A stretch of DNA of 64,000 bases from CAZAYP01 sp964489425 [NCBI: uncultured Verrucomicrobiota bacterium] (GCA_964489425.1 CAZAYP010000004.1:1-64000), one strand, 5' to 3'; positions 33,776-43,081 are shown, numbered from the stretch's first letter. Numbers and translations: made by a program. Notes: generated by a model not told the origin, from the sequence alone.

Positions 33776-35851
33776 TCATGGCCGCACTTCCACCCGCTCC
33801 ACGAGGAGGGGGATGCTGGCCCGGCCCCCCATGACGTCCTGCAGGGCCACGGTATTTTTCCCGGGGGCCAACGGCAAGGGCCCGAACGTGCCGCTGTGGC
33901 GCTGGAACGGCGGGTAATCAACCGGCGCGCCGCCGGCCACCTGCACGCGCTTGGCGCCATTGATGGCCAGGCCATGGACCACGAGCGTGGCCTGGGTCGC
34001 GCCCGGCGCCAGGTTATAGACATCCAGGGTGGCCGCCGCGGTCATGACCCGGAAGTCCGTGAAGTCGCCCTGGCGCCAGGGCTTGAAGTAGCCCCAGTCC
34101 GGACCGAACAGCACCAGGAACGGCTTGTGCTCGGCGCGCCACTTGGCAAGGATGTCTTCCAGGGTGTTGTAATAGATTGTCACGATCAGCCGGTTGGTGC
34201 TGGGGGCGTAAAAGTCGCTGCGGTTGCCGAGTCCCATGGCCCGCAACTTCAAGGCCGCGAAGTTCGTGATCCCGGCCTGGCGAGCAAAATAGGTCTGCGG
34301 CCAGTCCCATGGGCCGATCTCCGGATCGTCCACGTAGGAGAGGTTCAGGGGCAAGTACGCGGCGTCCGGGAACTTTTCAAAGAAGTCTTTGGCCGTGTCG
34401 CGCCAGCGGTTGGCGAGAAAGGTCGCGGGCGGCTCGTTGGGCACGGTGAACGTGTACGTGACGTTGGTTGACGGGTATACGGCCAACTCGTTCCATGGCT
34501 CGAACCACCGGTCCACCAGCACCAGGCTGTTGCGCGGCATGTGTTGATCAAACCAGGCGGTGATGTCGCGGTACGGTGTGGTCTTGCCGGTCAGCCGGGT
34601 GGCCTGCCAGTCCGGGTACACCGCCAGCAGCAGCGCCACGGCCAGTAGACCGCCGGCGCCCCACGCCAGCGCGCGCGCGGCGCGCGCGCCGCCCAGGGCC
34701 GGCAGGCCGCCGATGCCCAGCGCCACGCCCGCCACCAGGACCGGCAGGTAGCCGACCAGGTAGCGGGATTCGTAGCCAGCCCCGGTCTTGCCGCGCGAGA
34801 GCAGGAAAAACAGGAACCCGGCCACGATCAAGCCTGGCCCCAGCCAGTAGGTCCGGTCGCGCCGCGCCCTGGCCACCAGCACGACCACGGCCAGGATCAC
34901 GGCCAGCAGGGAAACTCCGGCGCGGATGGGCGTGGCGCCGAACAGGAACGAGGTGCACACCTCGCGGATCATGCGGCCCAGCAGGGTCCAGTCGATGAAC
35001 TGCTTCATGCTGGCCGAAATCAGGGTGTTTTCCGAACCCGGCGTGGTGCCCAGGATCTGCTTGAGGCCCCAGGGATAGATCAGCAACGGCAGGCTGACCA
35101 GCACGTAACCCGCGGCCAGCACCACCAGATTGAGCAGGCCGGATTGTTTCCTGCGCCACAGCAGCAGCTCGCAGATCATGACTGTCACGGCGCAAAACAG
35201 GGCGATGGACCAGATGGTTACCTGGCCGTACAACACCAACCCCGTGCCGAGCACCTGGGTGGCCACGTAGCCGATAGTGAACCGCTCCCCGCGCCGGACC
35301 CGCTGCACGGCCCACAGCGCCCCCAGGTAAACCAGCGCCGCGCCGAGCACGCCCGGAGGGTAATAGTAGGCCTCGCGCGTGACCAGGATATGGAACGTGT
35401 TGAACGCCATGAGCGCCGCGGCCACCAGGCCCACCCGCCGGCCGCCCAAGCGCACGCCGATGGCATACAGCACCGGCACCGTGGCGATGCCCCACAGCGC
35501 GGCCGGCAGGCGTATGGTGACATGATTGAGGGGCAGGTGCAGCACCGTGATGAACAGCTTGGTGAAGGCCAGCGGCGTGGGCATCTGACCGCCACCCACG
35601 AGGTTCATCCACTGCGTGCAGATGGCGCCCGGCGACAGCGGCTGCTGGCACACGGTCAGGAACAGGATCGTGTCCGCTCGCAGCGCAGACAGCCCCAGGT
35701 GCGCCAGCCGGAAATAGGCCGCCGCCGCCAGCACCAGGCCCAGCAACGCCAAGGCCATCTTGCGCGCCGGCCAATCCGGCAACGCGACCACCACGGGCGG
35801 GGGCGGGGGTGCGACGGATGCCGTCGGCGGGGTCCGCTTTTTCCGGCTCAC
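33776..35851 (-). CDS. GT-C type membrane glycosyltransferase (GT39-like)
   Basis: A 691-residue protein with a short Pro-rich cytoplasmic start, about 12 hydrophobic segments (residues 30-420), and a large soluble C-terminal half. The first periplasmic loop reads AYFRLAHLGLSALRADTILFL; the acidic pair of classical PMT enzymes is replaced by a single Asp, so the exact family is uncertain. ILVTREAYYYPPG follows the pattern of GT-C proteins using polyprenyl-phosphate sugars. The C-terminal domain may bind the acceptor. It follows the RmlC-like gene with a 4-base ATGA overlap, so both likely act in polysaccharide or glycoprotein assembly. Confidence 0.78.
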   Translation of the reverse strand: MSRKKRTPPTASVAPPPPPVVVALPDWPARKMALALLGLVLAAAAYFRLAHLGLSALRADTILFLTVCQQPLSPGAICTQWMNLVGGGQMPTPLAFTKLFITVLHLPLNHVTIRLPAALWGIATVPVLYAIGVRLGGRRVGLVAAALMAFNTFHILVTREAYYYPPGVLGAALVYLGALWAVQRVRRGERFTIGYVATQVLGTGLVLYGQVTIWSIALFCAVTVMICELLLWRRKQSGLLNLVVLAAGYVLVSLPLLIYPWGLKQILGTTPGSENTLISASMKQFIDWTLLGRMIREVCTSFLFGATPIRAGVSLLAVILAVVVLVARARRDRTYWLGPGLIVAGFLFFLLSRGKTGAGYESRYLVGYLPVLVAGVALGIGGLPALGGARAARALAWGAGGLLAVALLLAVYPDWQATRLTGKTTPYRDITAWFDQHMPRNSLVLVDRWFEPWNELAVYPSTNVTYTFTVPNEPPATFLANRWRDTAKDFFEKFPDAAYLPLNLSYVDDPEIGPWDWPQTYFARQAGITNFAALKLRAMGLGNRSDFYAPSTNRLIVTIYYNTLEDILAKWRAEHKPFLVLFGPDWGYFKPWRQGDFTDFRVMTAAATLDVYNLAPGATQATLVVHGLAINGAKRVQVAGGAPVDYPPFQRHSGTFGPLPLAPGKNTVALQDVMGGRASIPLLVERVEVRP

Positions 35852-36372
35852 GACGGGGCCCCCGGGGAAGACGCGTTGCGATCGCGCGGCGACAAGATGG
35901 GATCCTTGAGCGGCCAGGGAATGTTCAGCCCGGGATCGTCCCAGGCAATGGTTGTCTGCCGGCGCAGATCATAGTCCTCGGACTGCTTGTAATGCAGCAT
36001 GGCCTTGTCGCTCAGAACCTGGAACCCCACGCCAAATCCGGGTGGGATCAGGAGCAGGCGGTGGTTATCGCCGGAAAGGATGAGGCCTTCCCACTGCCGG
36101 TACTGAGCCGCACCGGGGATGTTGTTGACCGCCACGACATACATGCGGCCGTGCAGGCAGGTGATCAGCTTCCATGCGCGGCTGTCGCAATGGATGCCCC
36201 GCACCACGCGGTGGCACGAGATGGACAGGTCGTCCTGGACGAACCGCACCTCGACCCCGGATTTATGGAACAGGGTCTCGTTGTAGGTTTCCAGGAACTC
36301 GCCGCGGAAATCCTCGAACACCATGGGGCGGATGGACCAGACCCCGTCCAGCTTTGTTTTCTCAAAATGCAT
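35848..36372 (-). CDS. dTDP-4-dehydrorhamnose 3,5-epimerase family protein (RmlC-like)
   Basis: A 174-residue cupin of the RmlC family. Conserved blocks are IRPMVFEDFRGEFLETYNE, VQDDLSISCHRVVRGIHCD (catalytic His in RGIH), WKLITCLHGRMYVV, LLIPPGFGVGFQVLSDKAML, HYKQSEDYD and IAWDDPGLNIPWPLKDPILS. Normal RmlC has RGLHYQ..P..Q in the His block; here it reads RGIHCDSRAWKL, so the substrate may be another NDP-4-keto-sugar. No rmlA, rmlB or rmlD gene is in the window. It is preceded by a good promoter and starts the minus-strand run ending with the CDF gene. Confidence 0.82.
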   Translation of the reverse strand: MHFEKTKLDGVWSIRPMVFEDFRGEFLETYNETLFHKSGVEVRFVQDDLSISCHRVVRGIHCDSRAWKLITCLHGRMYVVAVNNIPGAAQYRQWEGLILSGDNHRLLLIPPGFGVGFQVLSDKAMLHYKQSEDYDLRRQTTIAWDDPGLNIPWPLKDPILSPRDRNASSPGAPS

Positions 36373-36421
36373 GCCTGTTCTCCCGTGCCGGCCGGGGGCG
36401 GCCGGACTCCATTAGTGCCTC

Positions 36422-36449
36422 ATTATATACGCCGCCCTCCTTGAAGCAA
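36422..36449 (-). promoter_or_regulatory. Sigma70-type promoter of the RmlC-like operon
   Basis: On the minus strand, TTGCTT (36444-36449) and a perfect TATAAT (36422-36427) are 16 bases apart. The ~45-base leader contains a 6-bp hairpin, CCGGCC/GGCCGG (36388-36405). Confidence 0.6.
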
Positions 36450-36516
36450 ACTCCGCCCGGATATTTTTGCGCGTAAGAAGGTGGACAAGTTCCCGGCCAG
36501 CCTCTATTTTTCCGGC

Positions 36517-37242
36517 ATGACTGCTGTGCGGCAATCGCCGGCGCCGGTTGACTACGAGGAACTCTGGAGCGGTGGCTGGAACGACGCCACCCGCTACGGA
36601 CCCGCCTGCCGCCACCGGCGGCGGATTGTCGGCCACCTGGTCCGCGGACTGGGCGGCCGCCGCGTCTGCGACCTGGGCTGCGGCGACGGCATGCTCCTGG
36701 CCGAGCTGGCCGCCCACACGCCGGCCGAGTACTGGGGCTACGACATCTCGCCGGCCGCCATCCAGGCTGCCCAACGCCGCCTGCCGGCGGCCCATTTCGC
36801 GGCCATGGACCTGGCCGACTTCAAGCCGGAACAACGCTTTGACGTGGTGATCCTGTCCGAGGTGCTGGAGCACCTCGAGGATGACGCCGCCCTGCTCGCT
36901 CGCGTGGCGCCCCATGCGCGCCACGTCGTGGTTTCCGTGCCCGGCGGGCCGGCCGACCAGGTGGACCGGCGCTTCGGTCACCTGCGCAACTACCATGGCC
37001 GCACGCTGCCTGATCTGCTGGAACGGAGCGGCTTCGAGTGTGTGTTTTTTCGGCGCTGGGGATGGCCGTTCCACGAAGCCTTGCAGGCCCTGATGCGCGG
37101 CGGGGACCAACCCGTGACCTCTGGCGCCTTCAGCCCAGCCAAACGCGCCGTGTCCCAGCTGCTGTACGGGCTGTTTTTCCTCAACGTGTTGCCGAGCGGT
37201 TCCCAGGTTTTTGCCGTGGGGAAAAGCCGCGTGGCCGGCTGA
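36517..37242 (+). CDS. Class I SAM-dependent methyltransferase
   Basis: A 241-residue methyltransferase. Motif I is VCDLGCGDGMLLAELA, motif II WGYDISPAAIQAAQ and motif IV/V DVVILSEVLEHLEDDAALLA, the pattern of the UbiE/COQ5-like Methyltransf_11 family. A GTG at 36481 would add 12 residues, but ATG 36517 lies closer to the conserved YEELWSGGWND. The 7-base gap to the following GT4 gene suggests they act together, perhaps capping or modifying a sugar or lipid carrier. Confidence 0.78.
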   Translation: MTAVRQSPAPVDYEELWSGGWNDATRYGPACRHRRRIVGHLVRGLGGRRVCDLGCGDGMLLAELAAHTPAEYWGYDISPAAIQAAQRRLPAAHFAAMDLADFKPEQRFDVVILSEVLEHLEDDAALLARVAPHARHVVVSVPGGPADQVDRRFGHLRNYHGRTLPDLLERSGFECVFFRRWGWPFHEALQALMRGGDQPVTSGAFSPAKRAVSQLLYGLFFLNVLPSGSQVFAVGKSRVAG

Positions 37243-37248
37243 ATCGTC

Positions 37249-38397
37249 ATGCGTATTCTCCTGGTTTCCAACTACCAACCGCCGCACATGGGCGGGATCG
37301 AATACGCGGTCCAATCCTTGAAGAACTGCTGGCAGCGCGACGGGCACGAAGTCACATGGCTGACCACGGACCTGCCGCGCGGCGGCCGGAGTTCGACGCC
37401 CGACAACATCCGCGTGCCGGCCTGGAACATCCTGGAATCGCGCTGGCAGATCAACTCGCCCCTGCCCTGCCCGGCGGCCTGGCCGGTGCTCCGCCACGAA
37501 ATCGCGCGCGCGGACGTGATCAACCCGCACAGCCTCGCGCCGGGCCTGGCGGCGCTGGCGCTGCACCTGGCCTTGCGCCGGCACCGGCCGGTGGTCGCCA
37601 CCCAGCACGTCGGCATCATCAACTTCAAGAATCCGCTGCTGGACATGGCCCAGAAACAATTCATCTGCCGCATGGCGCGCTGGGGCATTCACCACGGAAT
37701 GATCCTCACCTTTGTCGGACTGGCAGTGAAGGATTGGTTCCTGGAACACGCCCGCCTGCCGCCGGATCGCGTGGCCTGGACCCCGGTGGGCGTGGACCAG
37801 CAGGACTTCCACTTTGTGGACGACGGCGAACGCCGCCACTACCGCGAAAAGTGGGGGTGTGGCGGGCCGGGTCTGAACGTCTTGTTCGTGGGCCGGTTTT
37901 ACGAGAAAAAAGGGCTGCCCCTGCTCCGCGACGTGGCGACGCAATGCCCGGGGATCCGGTTCACGCTGTTGGGCGGCGGGCCGCTGGATCCGGCGGGCTG
38001 GGGATTGCCCAACATTCGAATCATTGCGCACGTGTCGACGGCGGAGCTGCGCGAGTTGTACGGCGCCCACGACCTGTTCATCATGCCCTCGTACGGCGAA
38101 GGCTGGCCCGCGGTGGTGTGCCAGGCCATGGCCTGCGGCCTGCCGTGCCTGGTGTCCGAGGAGGCGTTCAGCGGGCACCGCCGCGACGCCGGCCGGTTCC
38201 TCGTGTGCCGGCGGGAAGCCGCGGTGATCACACCTCTGCTGCAGGCCGCCGCGGCCGGCCAGGTCCCACTGCTGGCGCAACGCCAGGCCACGGCCGCCTA
38301 CGCCGCGGTGGAGTGGGACTGGATGCGCACGGCGCGCACCTACGCCAAGCTGTTTGAGCAGGCCATGCGCGAGCGGCAGGGAATCTCAGCGCGGTAG
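37249..38397 (+). CDS. GT4 family glycosyltransferase
   Basis: A 382-residue GT-B fold enzyme. The N-terminal acceptor domain begins MRILLVSNYQPPHMGGIEYAVQSL, the typical glycine loop. The C-terminal donor domain has VLFVGRFYEKKGLPLLRD, FTLLGGGPLD, and the EX7E-type block LFIMPSYGEGWPAVVCQAMACGLPCLVS. It transfers a sugar from an NDP- or GDP-sugar during polysaccharide or LPS assembly; the exact sugar is unknown. The 3' end overlaps the convergent flavoprotein gene by 12 bases. Confidence 0.88.
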   Translation: MRILLVSNYQPPHMGGIEYAVQSLKNCWQRDGHEVTWLTTDLPRGGRSSTPDNIRVPAWNILESRWQINSPLPCPAAWPVLRHEIARADVINPHSLAPGLAALALHLALRRHRPVVATQHVGIINFKNPLLDMAQKQFICRMARWGIHHGMILTFVGLAVKDWFLEHARLPPDRVAWTPVGVDQQDFHFVDDGERRHYREKWGCGGPGLNVLFVGRFYEKKGLPLLRDVATQCPGIRFTLLGGGPLDPAGWGLPNIRIIAHVSTAELRELYGAHDLFIMPSYGEGWPAVVCQAMACGLPCLVSEEAFSGHRRDAGRFLVCRREAAVITPLLQAAAAGQVPLLAQRQATAAYAAVEWDWMRTARTYAKLFEQAMRERQGISAR

Positions 38398-39018
38398 CGC
38401 CCGCAGGGTGCGGCCCAGCTTGCGGCCCAAAGCCTGCGCGCCGGTGAAGTACGAGTCTGGATTGGTTTTGCCATAGCCGACCCCGCCGGCGAACAGCGAT
38501 CCCTCCAGCTTGGCGTTCAGAAAGCACGGCAGGTTGCCACGCATGAACCGGGTGGCATCGTCACAAAAAAAGCGCAACCAAACCGGCACCAGGCCGGCGC
38601 TGAGCAGCAGGATCGCCGCTTTTTTCCGGGGGTTACGCGGGCGCGGGCACCCCTTGAGCGGCCACCGGGCAGTGGGGGAACTCAAGACCCAGGTGATCCG
38701 CTCGATAAACACCTTCAGGATCCCGGTCATCGAACCATCAAACACGGGGCAGCCGAAAATATAGCCATCGGCCGCGTCCAGCTGCGGGTAAATCGCCTGC
38801 ATGTCATCATCCACCGGGCAGCGGGCGATCCGCTTGGCCGGGTCGTCCCGAAAGCAGGTGAGGCAGGAAGTGCAGTAGCGGATGTTACGTTCCACCAGGT
38901 TGATCGTGTCCACCTGCACGTCCGGGATTTCCGCCCGCAAGCCGGCGGCTGCCTGCTCGATCAGCCGGTTGGTGGTCATGCCGATGCGGTAGCTGCCGCT
39001 GATGGCCACGACCTTCAT
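38386..39018 (-). CDS. NADPH-dependent FMN reductase-type flavoprotein with Cys cluster
   Basis: A 210-residue flavodoxin-fold protein starting MKVVAISGSYRIGMTTNRLIEQ, the FMN phosphate loop, with a second FMN motif at FGCPVFDGSMTGILKVFIER. Between them four Cys (CTSCLTC plus C eleven residues on, then PVDDDM) resemble the cluster of iron-sulfur flavoproteins, though the spacing to the last Cys is longer than usual. It may transfer electrons or reduce quinones or metals; this is an inference. ATG 39018 overlaps the ffh stop by 4 bases, so it is co-transcribed with ffh. Confidence 0.8.
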   Translation of the reverse strand: MKVVAISGSYRIGMTTNRLIEQAAAGLRAEIPDVQVDTINLVERNIRYCTSCLTCFRDDPAKRIARCPVDDDMQAIYPQLDAADGYIFGCPVFDGSMTGILKVFIERITWVLSSPTARWPLKGCPRPRNPRKKAAILLLSAGLVPVWLRFFCDDATRFMRGNLPCFLNAKLEGSLFAGGVGYGKTNPDSYFTGAQALGRKLGRTLRALPR

Positions 39019-40331
39019 TGCGCCCTCCGCTGCCATTTTTTCATTTTTTTCATCATCTTGCGCGCCTGATCAAAGGTGCGCAGAAGCTGGTTGACGTCGC
39101 TGACATCCGTACCGCTGCCTGCCGCGATCCGCCGTTTGCGGCTGGCATTGATCAGGTCCGGCCGGCGGCGCTCTTTGGCCGTCATGCTGAGGATGATCGC
39201 CTCGACCTTTTTCATTTCGTCGCCCGAGCCCGCGGCCATCTGCTCGCGCGCGGCGGCCGGGATCTGGCCGGCGCCGGGGATCATGTCCATCAACCGCTCC
39301 AGGGGCCCCAGCTTCTTGAGCTGCCGCATCTGGGCCAGGAAATCCTCGAGGCTGAAGTTGTCCTTCAGCAGGCGCTCCTGCATGTCCACCATGTCATCCG
39401 TGGCCATGGCCGCCTGGGCTTTTTCCACGAAGCTGACCACATCGCCCATGCCGAGGATGCGCGCCGCCATGCGGTCGGGATAAAACGGCTCCAGGTCGGC
39501 CAGGCGTTCACCGCTGCCGACCATGAGGATCGGGCACCCGGTGACGGCCTGCACCGACAACGCCGCGCCGCCGCGGGCGTCGCCGTCCAGCTTGGTCAGG
39601 ACCAGCCCGGTCAGCCCGACCTCCTTGTGGAAAGTTTCCGCCACGCGCACGGCTTCCTGGCCGATGGCCGCATCCAGCACCAGCAGGACATTGCGCGGCT
39701 TGACCGCCGCGCGCAAATCCTTGAGTTCCTGGACCAGTTCGGCGTCCACCTGGAACCGCCCGCCGGTATCGTAGATGATGGTGTCCAGGTTGCGTGCGGC
39801 CGCCTCTTCGAGCGCGCGCCGGCCAAGGGCAGGCACGGTTTCGCCGGCCGCTGGCGCGAGCAGTTCGACGCCCACCTGGCCGGCAAGGATCCGCAACTGG
39901 TCCACGGCCGCGGGCCGGCGGATATCGCACGCGGCCAGCAGCACCCTCCGCCCGCCCTGCTTGAGGCGTTGGGCCAGCTTGGCGCTGGTGGTGGTTTTGC
40001 CGGCGCCATGCAAGCCGAGCATCAGGACCTGGGCCGGCGGATGAGACAAGTCCAGGTCGCGGTGCGTGCCGCCGAGCAGGTTGACCAACTCGTCGTGCAC
40101 CCGCTTGATGACTTGCTGGCCCGGGGTGACGCTGTGCAGCACTTCCTCGCCCAGGCACTGCTCGCGCACGCGCTGGATAAAATCCTTGGCCACCTGGAAA
40201 TTGACGTCCGCCTCCAGCAGCGCCAGCCGCACTTCGCGCAGGGCGTCCTGGATGTTCTTGTCCGTCAGCGCGCCATAGCCCCGCAGGTTGCGGAACACTT
40301 TTTGCAGGCCTTGGGTCAGGGTATCAAACAT
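39015..40331 (-). CDS. ffh: Signal recognition particle protein Ffh
   Basis: Recognises signal sequences and delivers nascent membrane proteins to FtsY. The 438 residues have the N domain (FDTLTQGLQKVFRNLRGYGALTDKNIQDALREVRLALLEADVN), the G domain (GLHGAGKTTTSAKLAQRL, ACDIRRPAAVDQL, TKLDGDARGGAALSV, GSGERLADLEPFYPDR) and the Met-rich M domain ending KMMKKMKKW. Two G motifs vary slightly: GLHGAGK rather than GLQGAGK, and DTGGR rather than DTAGR. ATG 40331 is chosen at the conserved MFDTL; the frame stays open upstream. The usual downstream partner rpsP is missing; a flavoprotein follows instead. Confidence 0.96.
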   Translation of the reverse strand: MFDTLTQGLQKVFRNLRGYGALTDKNIQDALREVRLALLEADVNFQVAKDFIQRVREQCLGEEVLHSVTPGQQVIKRVHDELVNLLGGTHRDLDLSHPPAQVLMLGLHGAGKTTTSAKLAQRLKQGGRRVLLAACDIRRPAAVDQLRILAGQVGVELLAPAAGETVPALGRRALEEAAARNLDTIIYDTGGRFQVDAELVQELKDLRAAVKPRNVLLVLDAAIGQEAVRVAETFHKEVGLTGLVLTKLDGDARGGAALSVQAVTGCPILMVGSGERLADLEPFYPDRMAARILGMGDVVSFVEKAQAAMATDDMVDMQERLLKDNFSLEDFLAQMRQLKKLGPLERLMDMIPGAGQIPAAAREQMAAGSGDEMKKVEAIILSMTAKERRRPDLINASRKRRIAAGSGTDVSDVNQLLRTFDQARKMMKKMKKWQRRAQ

Positions 40332-40390
40332 GGTCGCGGCTCCCGTTTCATCGCGCTCAAGATACGCGAGGCAGCCACGCCAGTTCAACC

Positions 40391-40421
40391 ACTTTCCGGC
40401 CCGGGCGCACGGGCCCGGAAA
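40391..40421. other. Hairpin between divergent ffh and membrane-protein genes
   Basis: An inverted repeat TTTCCGG-CCCG paired with CGGG-CCCGGAAA (one bulged base) in the 131-base divergent gap. It lies where both promoters should be, so it could be a shared regulatory site. No clear promoter boxes were assigned. Confidence 0.35.
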
Positions 40422-40462
40422 ATGGGTTGAGGCAGGCGCCGGTCTGGGGCATAGTCCGGCGC

Positions 40463-43021
40463 ATGCGCAGACTGTGGCATAACCGGGTTTGGCTAGCGCT
40501 GGCCATCACGCTGGGGGTATGGGTTTGGTTCGCCTGGCCCCTGCCCCGCCATGCCGCGACCGCCATCCCTTTTGGCGCCACCAAGTTTTCCGCGGCTGGG
40601 CGTAATGAGCGCATGGTGCCGGGCGATCACCTGCAACTCCTGTACCACCTCTGGCTGGGACAGGACATGGTTTTCGGCCGCACGCCGCTGTTTTACAACC
40701 TGTACGAATTCAATACCGGCGACGATGAGGCGCGCCGGGCGCCCAGCTCGTACTATGTTCCGTTTTCGCTCCTGTTCGCCCTGGGCTTCCACGCGGGCGG
40801 CATGGCGCTGGGCTGGAACCTGGCCGGGTTGCTGGCCTTGTGGGGCACGTATTACTTCACCTGGCGGCTGGTGCGGCGCTACAACCGCGACGAGATCTGC
40901 GCGGCCCTGGCCGCGCTGCCGGCGATCACCCTGCCGGTGCTGTGGATCAACCTCGGCGGCGGCAGCCCGGCCGGGTTTGCCATGATGTGGCTGCCGGCGC
41001 TGCTCTGGGGCCTGGACCTGGCGCTGCGCGAGGACCGCGTCGGTGGCGGCCTCCTAGCCGGTGGGGCCATCCTGGGGGCCTCGTTCTGCGACATGCACGT
41101 CTTCTTTTTCGGCGCCCTGCTGCTGCCCGGTTGGGGCTTGGTGGCGATCCTGCAGCGGCCGGGATTCTGGCGCCGGCCATGGGCCGCGTGGCGGCGCACG
41201 GGCGCGGCCCTGGCGCCGCTGGCCGCGGGCTTGGCGCTGGCCGTCGGCATATCGCAGTTGATCGTGGCGCAGCGCACCCAGCAGACCGGCGGCGGCAACG
41301 CCGACCGGCTGGTGCCGGAAGTGGCCCTGTTCACCCCCACGCCAGCCGGGCTCTTTTCCTGGCAGACGCACGGCGTGCAAGACCACATTTACCTGGGCTA
41401 TGCCATCCTGCTCCTGCTCGCGCTGGGCGCCGCCGCAGCCCTGGCGCTGCGCCGCCGGCTCGACTGGCGGCTCGCGGTCACCGGCGCGCTCCTGCTGGCC
41501 GGCATCACCGGCGTGATCCTACTGGCGTTCGGGCCGCTGGGACCAGCCGACGGCCTGCTGTTCAACGCCCTGCGCAAGCTCGCGCCACCCTTCCGCATGG
41601 TCCGCCAGCCGGCCAAGATATTCTGCCTCATGCCGGTCCTGCTGTCCGCAGCCGCTGCCGTATCCTTTGGGTTGATGGCTGGCTGGTGGACCCGACCGTG
41701 GGCCCGCCGCCTGGCCATGGCGGGCCTGGCCGCCCTGGTGGTGCTGGATTACCGGCTGCAAACCCGGGTGCTGCTCTGCGGCCTGGATCCCGGCCAAGGC
41801 GCGTACCAGGCCGTGTCCGCATCGGCCGGGGAATCCGGATCGCCGCTGGCGCTGGTCATCCCGTTGTGGCCCGGCGACACGCATTTCTCGGCCATTTACC
41901 AGTATTATGCCATGCTCTACCACATCCGCCTGGTCAACGGATACAAGCCCACCCTGCGCAAGGCGTATGTCGAGGAGATCTACGCGCCGCTGGAAAGCAT
42001 CAACTGGGGCGTGCTGACCGAAGCCCAGGCAGACAACCTGCAGCGCCGGGGCGTAGGCTACCTGATCCTGCACGAGGACCTGTTCCCGGAGAAAGTCAGC
42101 CCCCTGCCCGCAGGCCATACGCTGCAGCAGTTCCTGCGAAACCCGCGCCTGCGCCTGATCGCGCAGGATGGCCCAGTGTGGGCTTTTGCGCTGGTCCCGG
42201 CCGACGCACCCGCCGCCGATCCCACGTCCGTTCTGCCGGAATGGCCGTACGCGTTCACCCACCGCCACCTGCAACTCGAATACCCGGCCCATTCCAACGG
42301 TGTGGTCATGGCGGACACAGACGCCGGCGCCGGGCAGTTCCGCCGCCTGCAGGCCGGCGACGTCGTAACCCTCGGCCCCGGGTTGGGATTGATGACCAAC
42401 CAGCTCCGCTGGCTGGTCCGCCTGCGCGGGCATGCCACGCTGGCCACGGTTTCCACAACGGACAACTCCGGCACAACCCCCGACACGGCCGACATCCAAG
42501 CCGACGCATGGACATGGCAGGCGTGGCCCGCCCCAGCCGCCCAGGCACCGGTCCAGGCCACGCTGGTGATTTCCAACATCACCGGCACGGTGGATCTCGA
42601 CATGGCCATCCTGGCCCACGGGCCATGGCCCGCCACATGGCAGCGCGGCGAACGCATGACGCTGCCCGCGGCCGGCTTTTTCCACGCCGGGCACACGGAC
42701 CCCAGCGATGGCGCCGTGGTGTTGACCGCAGATCGCGACCGGCGTGGGGCCGTGTTTTATGGCCCCAAGATGCCGCTGCCCGCCGGCCGCTACCGCGCGG
42801 ACCTGGCCTTCAGCACGCCGGCAGCCCCGAACACCGTGTTGGGATTCTGGGCGGCATTCAGCCCGCCAGGGAATGAGTCAGGCCGCGCAGACATTGTGGC
42901 TGGCCAGCCAGCGACTTTGGAATGGTTGCAGAGCGGCAACCTGCCGTTCTCGCTGGTGGTTGACTTTGCCGGCGCGGCCGACCTGCGCCTGCTGGCGGTC
43001 ACGGTCGAGCGGGTGGACTGA
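40463..43021 (+). CDS. Large polytopic membrane protein, YfhO/GT-C-like
   Basis: A protein of about 852 residues. Roughly the first 430 contain 11-13 hydrophobic segments, starting with a cytoplasmic MRRLWHNR and WLALAITLGVWVWFAW. The remaining ~420 residues are mostly soluble, with beta-rich Ala/Pro/Thr sequence that may form a jellyroll-like domain. The layout and motifs such as GDHLQLLYHLWLGQDM near the first loop resemble YfhO-type or other GT-C membrane proteins, but no catalytic pair is certain. It lies in a stretch with several glycosyltransferases, so a role in lipid-linked sugar or exopolysaccharide handling is possible. ATG 40463 is chosen because the first membrane helix follows at once. 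Confidence 0.65.
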   Translation: MRRLWHNRVWLALAITLGVWVWFAWPLPRHAATAIPFGATKFSAAGRNERMVPGDHLQLLYHLWLGQDMVFGRTPLFYNLYEFNTGDDEARRAPSSYYVPFSLLFALGFHAGGMALGWNLAGLLALWGTYYFTWRLVRRYNRDEICAALAALPAITLPVLWINLGGGSPAGFAMMWLPALLWGLDLALREDRVGGGLLAGGAILGASFCDMHVFFFGALLLPGWGLVAILQRPGFWRRPWAAWRRTGAALAPLAAGLALAVGISQLIVAQRTQQTGGGNADRLVPEVALFTPTPAGLFSWQTHGVQDHIYLGYAILLLLALGAAAALALRRRLDWRLAVTGALLLAGITGVILLAFGPLGPADGLLFNALRKLAPPFRMVRQPAKIFCLMPVLLSAAAAVSFGLMAGWWTRPWARRLAMAGLAALVVLDYRLQTRVLLCGLDPGQGAYQAVSASAGESGSPLALVIPLWPGDTHFSAIYQYYAMLYHIRLVNGYKPTLRKAYVEEIYAPLESINWGVLTEAQADNLQRRGVGYLILHEDLFPEKVSPLPAGHTLQQFLRNPRLRLIAQDGPVWAFALVPADAPAADPTSVLPEWPYAFTHRHLQLEYPAHSNGVVMADTDAGAGQFRRLQAGDVVTLGPGLGLMTNQLRWLVRLRGHATLATVSTTDNSGTTPDTADIQADAWTWQAWPAPAAQAPVQATLVISNITGTVDLDMAILAHGPWPATWQRGERMTLPAAGFFHAGHTDPSDGAVVLTADRDRRGAVFYGPKMPLPAGRYRADLAFSTPAAPNTVLGFWAAFSPPGNESGRADIVAGQPATLEWLQSGNLPFSLVVDFAGAADLRLLAVTVERVD

Positions 43022-43030
43022 GAGTCACCG

Positions 43031-43045
43031 CGCTGACGCTCAGCG
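43031..43045 (+). terminator. Weak hairpin after the large membrane protein gene
   Basis: CGCTGA (43031-43036) pairs with TCAGCG (43040-43045) around a 3-base loop, nine bases after the stop, followed by TTTCC. It may be a weak terminator. Confidence 0.35.
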
Positions 43046-43081
43046 TTTCCCCAAACCGCACTCACCGCGCCGGGAAACCGA

